From Archaeoglobus sp. JdFR-27 (GTDB lineage Archaea; Halobacteriota; Archaeoglobi; Archaeoglobales; Archaeoglobaceae): DNA of 44,550 nucleotides. Shown piece by piece: positions 1 to 7,165 of this stretch; position 1 is the stretch's first letter; every line of letters begins with the position of its first letter. Where the stretch lies: NCBI GenBank assembly GCA_002011235.1, contig MTMO01000011.1, positions 1-44,550 on the forward strand. The letters run 5' to 3'. The notes below the pieces were generated by a model, which was not told the DNA's origin, did no database searches, and saw only the letters and a program-made list of their open reading frames with translations. Made by a program: the position numbers and the translations under genes.

Positions 1-1035
1 GTCTCCAGCATTCTCCCAGAGTTGTCTGTACTTCTTCTCGCTCTCTTTCAGTTTTTCCTCCATTTTCTTTCTTTCTGTTATATCCCTCGCTATCATCATC
101 AGTTTATCAGACACCTTTGTAAGACTTACCTCTAGTTCGATCCTCTTTCCATCAGGTCTGACAAAGCTCAGTTCAAAGAATTGGGGTTCACCTCTGCTTG
201 CAGCTTTCATTCTGTCTTCAAGGAGTGTCTTATCAAAAAGATCGTGAACCTTTTTGCTAAATAGACGCCGAAAACCTTTGAGGCCAAGGATCTCTGCCGC
301 CTTAGGATTACAAGACACGAGCTTATCTCCCTTAAAGAGCATCACAGCCTCAAATGAGGATTCGAACAACATTTTGAATTTTTCCTCAATTTCTTCAAAC
401 TCTCTTCTCAGCTTTCCATCGGCTATCTCTTGGAGGGTCCCGTTTCTTGCTTTCAGCTTCTTTAAAAACTTGTCAGGAGGGAGATAGTTGAGATTTTTCC
501 GAACTTCTTTTCTCGAGATCAATTTTGGATGTACTTGGAGAACTTTCAGCAGCAGATCTGGGCTGAACTTCCTTTCATCAAAGAGACAGAGAGAGATGCT
601 TCTCATTAGAGGAAGAAACTTGTTAAGCTTGGCCTCGAACTCAAAAAAGCTTTCCACCTTGGGATAAGTCAAAACCCAGTTGGCGTTTCCGACTATTCTC
701 AGACCTTTGTAACCCTCCATCAAAGCTTTCTCATCCAGTTCTGTAAGTGTTTCCAGCATCTTGTCGGCATCGAAGAATCCATCCTTCAGATAGGATTCGT
801 CTTTAGAGAGAAAGATTAGCTGCCTTCTTTCGATAAACCTTTTGACATCAAGAACCTGGCCAAGAATCTTGGTGATTTCCTCCTCGTCCTCGTTCAGAAT
901 GAGGATGAGTTCATCCTTTTTCAATCCATCTGCGATGAAAAGAATGGCTGTATAAAGCTTGTCCTTCTCGTCATCGTAAAGCATGCAGAGATGATCGCCA
1001 GGTTCGATTTCATTAATGTTTGATTCTGACATCAT
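1..1035 (-). CDS. MEDS-PAS sensor protein (probable histidine kinase), C-terminus beyond window
   Basis: Partial gene: the minus-strand frame is open from the ATG pair at 1035-1030 to the window edge, giving the first 345 residues. Residues about 11-160 read as a MEDS sensory domain, recognised from PGDHLCMLYDDEKDK near the N-terminus followed by an alternating helix/strand pattern. Residues about 215-320 form a PAS domain (SSFEAVMLF, NPKAAEILG, ARDITERK), and a second PAS-like segment begins (KYRQLWENAG) as the sequence ends. In this family such N-termini usually precede a histidine-kinase core, which is not visible here. A TATA-like run at about 1056-1070 lies about 28 nt before the ATG and there is no Shine-Dalgarno, so the mRNA may be leaderless. 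The ligand is unknown. Confidence 0.8.
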   Translation of the reverse strand, partial: MMSESNINEIEPGDHLCMLYDDEKDKLYTAILFIADGLKKDELILILNEDEEEITKILGQVLDVKRFIERRQLIFLSKDESYLKDGFFDADKMLETLTELDEKALMEGYKGLRIVGNANWVLTYPKVESFFEFEAKLNKFLPLMRSISLCLFDERKFSPDLLLKVLQVHPKLISRKEVRKNLNYLPPDKFLKKLKARNGTLQEIADGKLRREFEEIEEKFKMLFESSFEAVMLFKGDKLVSCNPKAAEILGLKGFRRLFSKKVHDLFDKTLLEDRMKAASRGEPQFFELSFVRPDGKRIELEVSLTKVSDKLMMIARDITERKKMEEKLKESEKKYRQLWENAGD

Positions 1036-1238
1036 ATAATTTAAAAATTGAGTTATAATAAATATATATAACGATTATTGCCATGATAATGACTACAAAT
1101 TCAGAACTGAAACTTTAACAATATGATCGTGCAAGTAGCTTACAGGTAAGCACTGAAACAAGAGTTGAAAATTGAGAGTGGATTGAAATTAAGAGACTGA
1201 GATTAAGAGCCAAATTAAAGACTACCCCATCAGGACAA

Positions 1239-1775
1239 TCACAACCCCAAAAATTCTACTATCAGCTCTTGATTCAAAACTTCGGGATGGAAAAGCACGC
1301 CGTAAATCTCTTTTCCTTTTACTTTAAAATAAACCGGAACATCATCCAACCTCCCTAAAACTTCAAAGTTATCGTTCAATTCGGGAAGTTTACTGATCAA
1401 AAAATAGGCTCTCCTTTTTCCTTTTTTAGTCTCTTTCTTAACTTCTATATCAAAAGCTCCTATGATTTTTCTCTCCCCAAGCCTGCATCCAAAAACCGAT
1501 GATATTATTTGAGCACCAGCACAGATCCCTATGATCTTTCCACCAAAATCTTTAATCCACTCAAAATTTTTTAAATAATTCAAATAATCAAAATCTTTCA
1601 AAGCAGTCCCGCTTATAATGACGTTTTCGCTTGGAGCAAAAGATTCCTCAGTAAAAGGTTCCTTATAATTCCTAATTTCAACTTCATAGCCATACTTTTC
1701 CACTATTCCCGCTAGAGGCCTTACAAATTCCTCTTCCGATAGCCTGTACCTACATGTTGAAATTATAACTGTCAT
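1239..1775 (-). CDS. Class I glutamine amidotransferase-like protein
   Basis: A 178-residue stand-alone class I glutaminase domain. The nucleophile elbow GICAGAQ places the catalytic Cys at 85, and HPE at 163-165 supplies the His and Glu of the triad. The family releases ammonia from glutamine and passes it to a partner synthase. The start ATG overlaps the stop of the upstream dph6-like gene by 4 nt (ATGA), so the two are almost certainly co-translated. The natural inference is that it feeds ammonia to the Dph6-like ligase. It is shorter than GuaA subunit A and carries no synthase domain. The enzymatic class is sure; the partner is inferred. Confidence 0.8.
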   Translation of the reverse strand: MTVIISTCRYRLSEEEFVRPLAGIVEKYGYEVEIRNYKEPFTEESFAPSENVIISGTALKDFDYLNYLKNFEWIKDFGGKIIGICAGAQIISSVFGCRLGERKIIGAFDIEVKKETKKGKRRAYFLISKLPELNDNFEVLGRLDDVPVYFKVKGKEIYGVLFHPEVLNQELIVEFLGL

Positions 1776-2437
1776 CCCAAAACAGCTCTCCTAACTATAA
1801 TCTCCCCCTCATTCTTACCCAGAATCTTTTCGTAATCTACCACTCTAATTTCTTTTTTAAACAGAGGCATGTATGTAACTAAAGTTTCATACTCTCCACC
1901 CTCTCCAACTACATTAGCTCTGATTTTCCTTAAATATTCCCTAAACTCCTCGTCTAAACTTTCACCTAAATACTTTGCATTGAAAGGATAGACTGCCAAC
2001 CTTGTTGTTATTACTTTAAAACCTGAGGACAAAGCATCCTCAATCACCTTCTCCTCATCCATCAGCCATAAAGGATTGAAACACCAGAGATCTAGTTTAT
2101 CACAAACTCTCTGAAATCTGGTTGCTTGGTAGACAGATCTAACAGCTCCAGTTACCACACCTTCTATTCCATGATATTCTTTGGCAATTTTTAAAGCATT
2201 ATACAAAGCTTTTATCTGTTCCTCTTCCCTATCTCCAGTCCTAACCTTTACCAATGGAATCTCCAAGGCTTCTGCCTGTAAATTCACGATATTTGCAGTC
2301 GGATAGTGGAAAATCTCACTTTCGGAACTTTTAGGCTGTATATTGATTAAGCATGATATCTTAAAATGACTTGAAGCCTTGTACAAAGCTAAATTGGAAT
2401 CTTTTCCTCCAGAATACAGTACTCCTACTCTCACCAT
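1772..2437 (-). CDS. dph6: Diphthine--ammonia ligase-like ATPase (Dph6/MJ0570 family)
   Basis: A 221-residue adenine-nucleotide alpha-hydrolase protein. The PP-loop SGGKDSN is at residues 9-15. Dph6-typical motifs follow: GAVRSVYQATRFQRVCDKL, with the aromatic FNPLW after it, and GEGGEYETLV near the C-terminus. The family catalyses ATP-dependent amidation of diphthine on elongation factor 2, the last step of diphthamide synthesis. It is the first gene of a two-gene operon with a glutamine amidotransferase, overlapping by 4 nt. A TATA-like TTTTTATATC at about 2455-2465 lies near -23, which fits a leaderless transcript. A paralogous ligase acting on another substrate cannot be excluded. Confidence 0.85.
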   Translation of the reverse strand: MVRVGVLYSGGKDSNLALYKASSHFKISCLINIQPKSSESEIFHYPTANIVNLQAEALEIPLVKVRTGDREEEQIKALYNALKIAKEYHGIEGVVTGAVRSVYQATRFQRVCDKLDLWCFNPLWLMDEEKVIEDALSSGFKVITTRLAVYPFNAKYLGESLDEEFREYLRKIRANVVGEGGEYETLVTYMPLFKKEIRVVDYEKILGKNEGEIIVRRAVLG

Positions 2438-2521
2438 CCATTAAACGATCTTTGATATAAAAAGCTTTGAGGTACTTTTGAGGGAAACTTAAAGACATTC
2501 TTGTTTACGTAGAACTCTTAT

Positions 2522-3028
2522 TTATTCAGTTCTTTTTTCAGTTCTCGATGCGAGAACACCGATGACGTCCTGTCTCGCAATTATACCCATGAGCTTTCCC
2601 TCTCTGTCTACTACAGGAAGTCTGTTGAAATCATTTTTACGCATAATTTTTGCTGCTTCGGAAATCGATGCGTCGGGCGATATTGTTACGGGCTTTTTTG
2701 ACATCACATCCCTTACACAGCCACTGAGCAATAGCTCGTGACGCCTCTTCAGCTCTTCCGGGATTTTCTTCACGGTTTTCCAGAAGCTGAATAAATCAAA
2801 GATCGCAAGGGGATTTAATGGATCTATCTCAACTTCTGGCAGTTCAACGGGAGTATCGAGCTTTATTATATCTGCCTGACTTATAATTCCTACAATTTGA
2901 CCTTTTTCAACAACTGGGGCACCACTAATTTCCTCCTTTCTAAAAATTTCGATTACATGACTGATCTTGTCATCAGGATTAAATGCTATAACTTCTGCAG
3001 TCATAACATTTCCAACTCTTATTTCCAT
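2522..3028 (-). CDS. CBS-pair domain protein
   Basis: A 168-residue protein with two CBS motifs. The first half has VGNVMTAEVIAF and SGAPVVEKGQIVGIISQADI; the second has VRDVMSKKPVTI and NRLPVVDREGKLMGIIARQDV. A linker of about 45 residues separates them. CBS pairs bind adenosyl ligands and act as regulatory modules. I chose the ATG at 3028 because a strong Shine-Dalgarno AGGAGGT lies about 6 nt upstream; the longer open frame to 3157 would overlap the preceding gene by 110 nt. It lies 19 nt downstream of a second CBS gene with the same architecture, so the two are probably a tandem duplication and one operon. The target is unknown. Confidence 0.85.
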   Translation of the reverse strand: MEIRVGNVMTAEVIAFNPDDKISHVIEIFRKEEISGAPVVEKGQIVGIISQADIIKLDTPVELPEVEIDPLNPLAIFDLFSFWKTVKKIPEELKRRHELLLSGCVRDVMSKKPVTISPDASISEAAKIMRKNDFNRLPVVDREGKLMGIIARQDVIGVLASRTEKRTE

Positions 3029-3047
3029 TTTATACCTCCTATTCCCC

Positions 3048-3485
3048 CTACAGCGAAGCAATAATATCTGCTCTGGCAACAATTCCCACGAGTTTTTCCC
3101 TTTCATCAACAACGGGCAGTCTGTTGAATCCATTTGAATGCATGATCGATGCTGCATCGTAAACAGAATCGTTCACCTTAACTGTCCTCGGTTTTTTGGA
3201 CATGACATCAGCGACTTTCGTGCTGTTTACAATCTCAAAATCCTTTTGGGCCTCCTCATTCTCATCTAGGATGTGCAGAAACATCAGAAATTTTGAATAC
3301 CAGGAAAAACCTTCAAGAACCTTCAGCAGATCAGCCTCACTTATAATCCCCACAAGCTCACCCCTTTCATTCAAAACAGGAGCACCACTGACCCTATTTT
3401 TTCTAAGTGTCTTTGCAGCTTCTAACAGCGTATCGTTCTCATCTATAGTGACAACATTTCGAGTCATTATCTTTTCAATCAACAT
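3048..3485 (-). CDS. CBS-pair domain protein
   Basis: A 145-residue protein made of two CBS motifs: EKIMTRNVVTIDENDTL with SGAPVLNERGELVGIISEADL, then VADVMSKKPRTVKVNDSV with NRLPVVDEREKLVGIVARADI. It is the closest visible relative of the gene just downstream (2522-3028), and 19 nt separate the two. The inter-motif linker is shorter here. A TATA-like element at about 3508-3516 lies about 27 nt before the ATG, which suggests a leaderless transcript. The gene is divergent from hsp20 and shares a 148-nt promoter region with it, so the hsp20 operator at 3587-3601 could also influence it. Ligand and partner are unknown. Confidence 0.83.
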   Translation of the reverse strand: MLIEKIMTRNVVTIDENDTLLEAAKTLRKNRVSGAPVLNERGELVGIISEADLLKVLEGFSWYSKFLMFLHILDENEEAQKDFEIVNSTKVADVMSKKPRTVKVNDSVYDAASIMHSNGFNRLPVVDEREKLVGIVARADIIASL

Positions 3486-3568
3486 GCTTTAGTTAAGTCA
3501 CCCAGCAATTTATACCTTCCCTGGTTTGCCAGATACCCTTAAATAATGGAGATTGCGATAATAGAAAA

Positions 3569-3578
3569 TTTTAAATAT
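3569..3578 (+). promoter_or_regulatory. Archaeal box A (TATA) promoter of hsp20
   Basis: TTTTAAATAT preceded by a purine-rich BRE-like AGAAAA. It predicts transcription starting near 3600, upstream of the hsp20 Shine-Dalgarno at about 3621-3629. Confidence 0.55.
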
Positions 3579-3586
3579 CAATAATA

Positions 3587-3601
3587 CTAACTATTAGTTA
3601 G
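3587..3601. promoter_or_regulatory. Heat-shock operator, CTAAC-N5-GTTAG
   Basis: The sequence CTAACTATTAGTTAG is a perfect CTAAC-N5-GTTAG dyad. This is the motif I recall for the Archaeoglobus fulgidus heat-shock repressor HSR1. It lies 8 nt downstream of the box A and across the predicted transcription start of hsp20, the place where a repressor would block initiation. No HSR1-like gene is in the window. Confidence 0.7.
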
Positions 3602-3633
3602 TTAACGAAAGTTAATAAAGAGGGGGTGAGAGT

Positions 3634-4044
3634 ATGAGAAAGTTTTTCGATCCGTTTGAGGAGTTAAAGAGGATGCAGGATAGGTTGAGCAGAATGTTCG
3701 AGGAGTTCGAGGTCCCATACTATTCACTATCGATGCCAGTTGATGTAATCGATGAGAAGGATGAGATCAGAGTTATAGCAGATCTCCCGGGTTTCAATAA
3801 AGACGAAATAGAGGTTTACGTCGAGGATGGGACCCTCGTGATAAGAGCAACGAGGAAAGAAGAGGTCGAAGAGAGGAAGAAGAACTACATAAGACAGGAA
3901 AGGAGGTTCGGAGAGACCTATAGAAGGATCTCGCTTCCTGTTGATGTGGATGTTGATAAAATTAAAGCCAAGTACAACAACGGCATTCTAGAAGTGATCT
4001 TGCCGAAAGCAGAGAAGGAGAGAAAGGTGATAAAAATCGATTAG
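3634..4044 (+). CDS. hsp20: Small heat-shock protein, Hsp20/alpha-crystallin family
   Basis: A 136-residue ATP-independent holdase chaperone. A short N-terminal arm (FDPFEELKRMQDRLSRMFEEF) is followed by the alpha-crystallin domain from about residue 36: PVDVIDEKDEIRVIADLPG, then RRISLPVDVDVDKIKAKYNNGILEV with the conserved NGxLxV, then a C-terminal tail. The tail reads ERKVIKID, a short I-x-I-like end of the kind used for oligomer assembly. A strong Shine-Dalgarno GGGGGTGAG sits before the ATG. The promoter carries a CTAAC-N5-GTTAG operator, so heat-inducible repression is likely. It appears monocistronic, because the next gene is on the other strand and an oligo-T run follows the stop. Confidence 0.95.
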   Translation: MRKFFDPFEELKRMQDRLSRMFEEFEVPYYSLSMPVDVIDEKDEIRVIADLPGFNKDEIEVYVEDGTLVIRATRKEEVEERKKNYIRQERRFGETYRRISLPVDVDVDKIKAKYNNGILEVILPKAEKERKVIKID

Positions 4045-4086
4045 TCTTGAATTTTTTGATTTGATGTAGGAGGTTAGGTTTAAAAT

Positions 4087-5151
4087 TTAGTTGCTTTTTT
4101 CTTCTCCTGCCCCTTCTGTTTCTTCTTTAGCTTCTTTAGCCTTTTCAACCTCACTCTCACTTTCATTCTTCGCCCTTAGTCTTTCTCTGTAGCTTTCATA
4201 TCTTTTCATTGCTTCTTCAGCCTTCTCTTTTTCACCTATGCTTTCATAAGCTTCAGCAACATGTTTCCACCATGATTCATCTTCTTCTGCTTCCTTCTTA
4301 CAGTACTCGAGATACTTCTTCCAGGCTTTTTTGCTCTCTTCCTTGTTCCCAAGTTTCTCGTAAATCTTGGCAACATCCTCCCAGAAAACACCTTCCTCCT
4401 CTGCCTCCTTGATGTAATACTCCAGAGCCTTATTCCAAGCCTCTTTTGCCTTTTCTTCGTTTATTTCTTCCCAGAGTTTTGCAACGTCCTCCCAGTACCA
4501 TGGTTCATCTTCTGCATACTTCTCAAGGCATTCTGCAGCCTTATCTTTCTTTTCAGCTTTCTTCCAGAACTCATAGGCTTCTTTCCAGTAATAAGACTCT
4601 TTTTTCTCCTCTGCAAGCTTAGTATATAGCTCTGCGGCCTTTTCATATTCTTCAGCCTTCTCGTAGCACCAAGCAGCAGATTCCATCATCTCGGCTTTTA
4701 TGTAGTTTTCAGCAGCCTTTACGTAATTTTCTGCCTTCTCGTACTTCCTCGCAGCAGCTCTGTAGTTACCTGATTTCTCCAGAGAGCTTGCACTCCTCAA
4801 ACGCTCTGTAAAGCTTAAATCCGGCTCCATTATCCACCAGAGCCCACCTATAAAAGCAAGGATATACAAACCGGTTATGTAGCCCACATGCAACGGCTGT
4901 TGCCATACGTAGCATTGATATAGGGCATATCCTGACGTCAGTACACCTATCAGACTCAGAAAAGCATACTTCAACGATTTCGCGTAAACAAGAACACCAA
5001 GCATCACAACAAAGATTATCAACAAACCAAGGTATGCTAGGCCCAAAACTATTCTTAAAAGCGTGATGAAACCGAAATAATACCATATTCCTGCGATAAT
5101 AGCGATAATTACAACAACAATCCCTATCAGCGCTGCTGTAAGTTTATCCAT
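4087..5151 (-). CDS. Membrane-anchored TPR-like repeat protein
   Basis: A 354-residue protein of unknown function. Residues about 5-100 contain three hydrophobic membrane segments. The rest is a series of degenerate tetratricopeptide-like helical pairs rich in Ala, Glu, Lys, Tyr and Trp (for example NYRAAARKYEKAENYVKAAE), then longer units with a recurring W-x-D/H-VA signature (WYWEDVAKLWE, VFWEDVAKIYEKLG, SWWKHVAEAYESIG). The tail is highly charged. It probably presents a cytoplasmic protein-interaction surface at the membrane. I chose the ATG at 5151, since GGGTGG lies a few nt upstream, over the GTG at 5160. The gene diverges from the DUF2070 gene across a region with two dyads. Confidence 0.75.
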   Translation of the reverse strand: MDKLTAALIGIVVVIIAIIAGIWYYFGFITLLRIVLGLAYLGLLIIFVVMLGVLVYAKSLKYAFLSLIGVLTSGYALYQCYVWQQPLHVGYITGLYILAFIGGLWWIMEPDLSFTERLRSASSLEKSGNYRAAARKYEKAENYVKAAENYIKAEMMESAAWCYEKAEEYEKAAELYTKLAEEKKESYYWKEAYEFWKKAEKKDKAAECLEKYAEDEPWYWEDVAKLWEEINEEKAKEAWNKALEYYIKEAEEEGVFWEDVAKIYEKLGNKEESKKAWKKYLEYCKKEAEEDESWWKHVAEAYESIGEKEKAEEAMKRYESYRERLRAKNESESEVEKAKEAKEETEGAGEEKSN

Positions 5152-5164
5152 TATAACCACCCTT

Positions 5165-5209
5165 AAATATTGGAATATTTATTGAATAAAACATTTTCGT
5201 ATATTCAAT
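5165..5209. promoter_or_regulatory. Two dyads in the divergent TPR/DUF2070 promoter region
   Basis: AAATATT-GG-AATATTT (5165-5180) is a perfect inverted repeat. Immediately after it, ATTGAATA (5181-5188) pairs with TATTCAAT (5202-5209) across 13 nt. They lie between two divergent genes, so they may be regulator sites. The regulator is unknown, and AT-rich dyads can arise by chance. Confidence 0.35.
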
Positions 5210-5314
5210 GTTTTTCCTAGCATTTTTAGCATGAGAATCTCTAATAACCCTAAATTTGATTCTCTGAATTTGATCCCAAAAACTTTAATTTTTGAATGCA
5301 AAACAATTCACCAG

Positions 5315-7000
5315 ATGATCGACCAAGAGCTGATCGAAAAATTCTACTCCAAATTTTTCACGATTCCTCGAAAAAGGATAACCGTTTCGATTGGGCTTGC
5401 AACAATTGCTCTCGCATCTTTGCTTAATGGAACTGTTAGCAAGTCATTTTTCGCTCAGAGGTATTTATTCATAGGACTTGGCCTGATAATCTGCATCTTT
5501 ATCGCTGCATTTGCTTTAAAAATGGCTTTAAACAGCCGGAGGATCTTCTTTCTTTCCCTTTTCATTCTTATTTTTGTAGAGATTTTCGATTTCATTGTCA
5601 TCCACATCATAAACAATTTTAACTTGATTATAATGGCTCCAGCTACGATGGCGGCAGGCCTTACTTTAATCCTTTTCTTCACATCAGAATCGTCAGAGAT
5701 CAGAACAGCAATCATTTCTGCTTCAATCCTTATAGCAATATACCCAGTCAACTTTATTTTCTCATTCGAAGCTCCTCACAGATTTCTTTCTTATTTTATT
5801 ACGATTATCGTTGGCATATTTTTTGCATTTCTTTTTGTAAAATACATCGATAGGAATTACGGTGGGATAAACATAAAAAAGATATTGAGATCATTTCTTT
5901 TATTCTGGCTTACATCAGAACCTTCCTACTTTGAAAAAGAGTTATTTAAGACCTCTCTGAATAAAAAAGGGTGGGTTAGGTGCTTAAAAGTTGGAGATGT
6001 CCGACTTGTCAGCACATCCTTTCATCCAGGCCCTTTGAGGAACATCGGTGGAGCTATGCTCGTTGGTAAAATCTTGAATACAATTGAGAATTCAATCTAC
6101 CTTCACTCCCCAGCCAAACACGACAGCAATCCTACTTCGGCTGCAGATGTTGAGAAGATTGTTGAGGCTTTGAACTGTGAATTCCCAGATGAATTTTCGA
6201 ATAAAACTGCCCCTTACAAACCAATAGAAGTTGAGGGAGAGAAATTTACCCTGAAAATTTTTCCATTTGATGGAGTTAAGCTTCTGTTTATCTCTGGAAG
6301 AAAAGCCATCGATGATATTCCCGAGGACGTCTACCGCCTTGCAGAAGAGATTCTGGGTGAATGCATGATCGTTGACTGTCACAACTGTCATAAGTCGAAT
6401 TATGAGGTAACTTCTGAGGATTTGGTGGAGATAAAAGAACTCGTAGAAAAGGCTAGCAAGCATGAACTTAGACGGATAAAAAACCTGAGATATTTCTTCT
6501 TTAAAAGGAAAATTGAGACGGCCAATACTTGCGGACATATAGCGATGCTCCTACTCGATTACGATGGTGAAAGGCATGCTTTGCTTATGCTGGATGGAAA
6601 CAATGTGGATTGCAGTTTTAAGAATGAACTGGAGAGCTTTTTCTTCGAGAATGGGTATAAGGGGATAATAACATCTACGGATAACCATGCAAAAACGGCA
6701 ATCTCGCCGAAAGTTGGATACATGCCGGTTGGAAGCGATAGGGCGGAGAGAGAGGCAATACTTGATTTTATCGGAGATTGTATCAGGAACGGTATCAGGG
6801 ACATCAAAGCAGAATTCAGAGAGGTGGACGAAATCGGATACTCAAAAAAGGAGGTAGAAGTAAAGGTAATGGGAAACAACTTCTTCAAGTACATCGAGAG
6901 AGCCTTTCAGGAGATCGGAGAGAAGGCGATGTATCTTTTCTTTGCCGTGATAATCCTGCAGCTTGCGGTATCCATCCTTTTGGGAAACCTGATAATGTGA
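5315..7000 (+). CDS. DUF2070 family archaeal membrane protein
   Basis: A large membrane protein of unknown function. The N-terminal part (to about residue 195) holds roughly six to seven hydrophobic segments. The C-terminal soluble part carries conserved clusters that look like metal or active-site residues: FHPGP (about 236-240), VDCHNCH (about 353-359) and STDNHAKT (about 454-461). A last hydrophobic segment ends the protein. These are features of the archaeal DUF2070 family. I chose the ATG at 5315 because a TTTAATTTT box lies about 28 nt before it; the frame is also open from an ATG at 5231, which would add 28 residues. The stop codon lies in the first copy of a 31-bp tandem repeat. Confidence 0.8.
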   Translation: MIDQELIEKFYSKFFTIPRKRITVSIGLATIALASLLNGTVSKSFFAQRYLFIGLGLIICIFIAAFALKMALNSRRIFFLSLFILIFVEIFDFIVIHIINNFNLIIMAPATMAAGLTLILFFTSESSEIRTAIISASILIAIYPVNFIFSFEAPHRFLSYFITIIVGIFFAFLFVKYIDRNYGGINIKKILRSFLLFWLTSEPSYFEKELFKTSLNKKGWVRCLKVGDVRLVSTSFHPGPLRNIGGAMLVGKILNTIENSIYLHSPAKHDSNPTSAADVEKIVEALNCEFPDEFSNKTAPYKPIEVEGEKFTLKIFPFDGVKLLFISGRKAIDDIPEDVYRLAEEILGECMIVDCHNCHKSNYEVTSEDLVEIKELVEKASKHELRRIKNLRYFFFKRKIETANTCGHIAMLLLDYDGERHALLMLDGNNVDCSFKNELESFFFENGYKGIITSTDNHAKTAISPKVGYMPVGSDRAEREAILDFIGDCIRNGIRDIKAEFREVDEIGYSKKEVEVKVMGNNFFKYIERAFQEIGEKAMYLFFAVIILQLAVSILLGNLIM

Positions 7001-7116
7001 GTTTTAATAGTTCTGATACTACGAATGGTGAGTTTTAATAGTTCTGATACTACGAATGGTGAGTTTTAATAGTTCTGATACTACGAATGGTGAGTTTTAA
7101 TAGTTCTGATACTACG
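6997..7116 (+). repeat. 31-bp perfect tandem repeat, 3.9 copies
   Basis: Copies start at 6997, 7028, 7059 and 7090; the last is cut off after 27 nt. The unit begins GTGAGTTTTAATAGTTCTGA and the copies are identical where they overlap. The first copy contains the DUF2070 stop codon. Because 31 is not a multiple of 3 and each unit has stops, the array is non-coding. It ends about 15 nt before the TATA box of the next gene. There are no spacers, so it is not a CRISPR array. Perfect identity suggests recent slippage or unequal crossover. Confidence 0.95.
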
Positions 7117-7165
7117 CCAACACGGATGCTAAAATATAAATAAATTTGAGACAGACCAATTCCAA

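Noticed and set aside
2522-3157. Longer version of the second CBS protein starting at 3157
   Set aside because: The extra 43 residues lie within the preceding CBS gene in another frame, and an AGGAGGT site supports the start at 3028.
4209-4412. Plus-strand frame opposite the TPR gene
   Set aside because: It is an antisense shadow of a compositionally biased helical repeat gene.
6997-7116. CRISPR array
   Set aside because: The repeats are directly adjacent with no spacers, and no cas genes are in the window.
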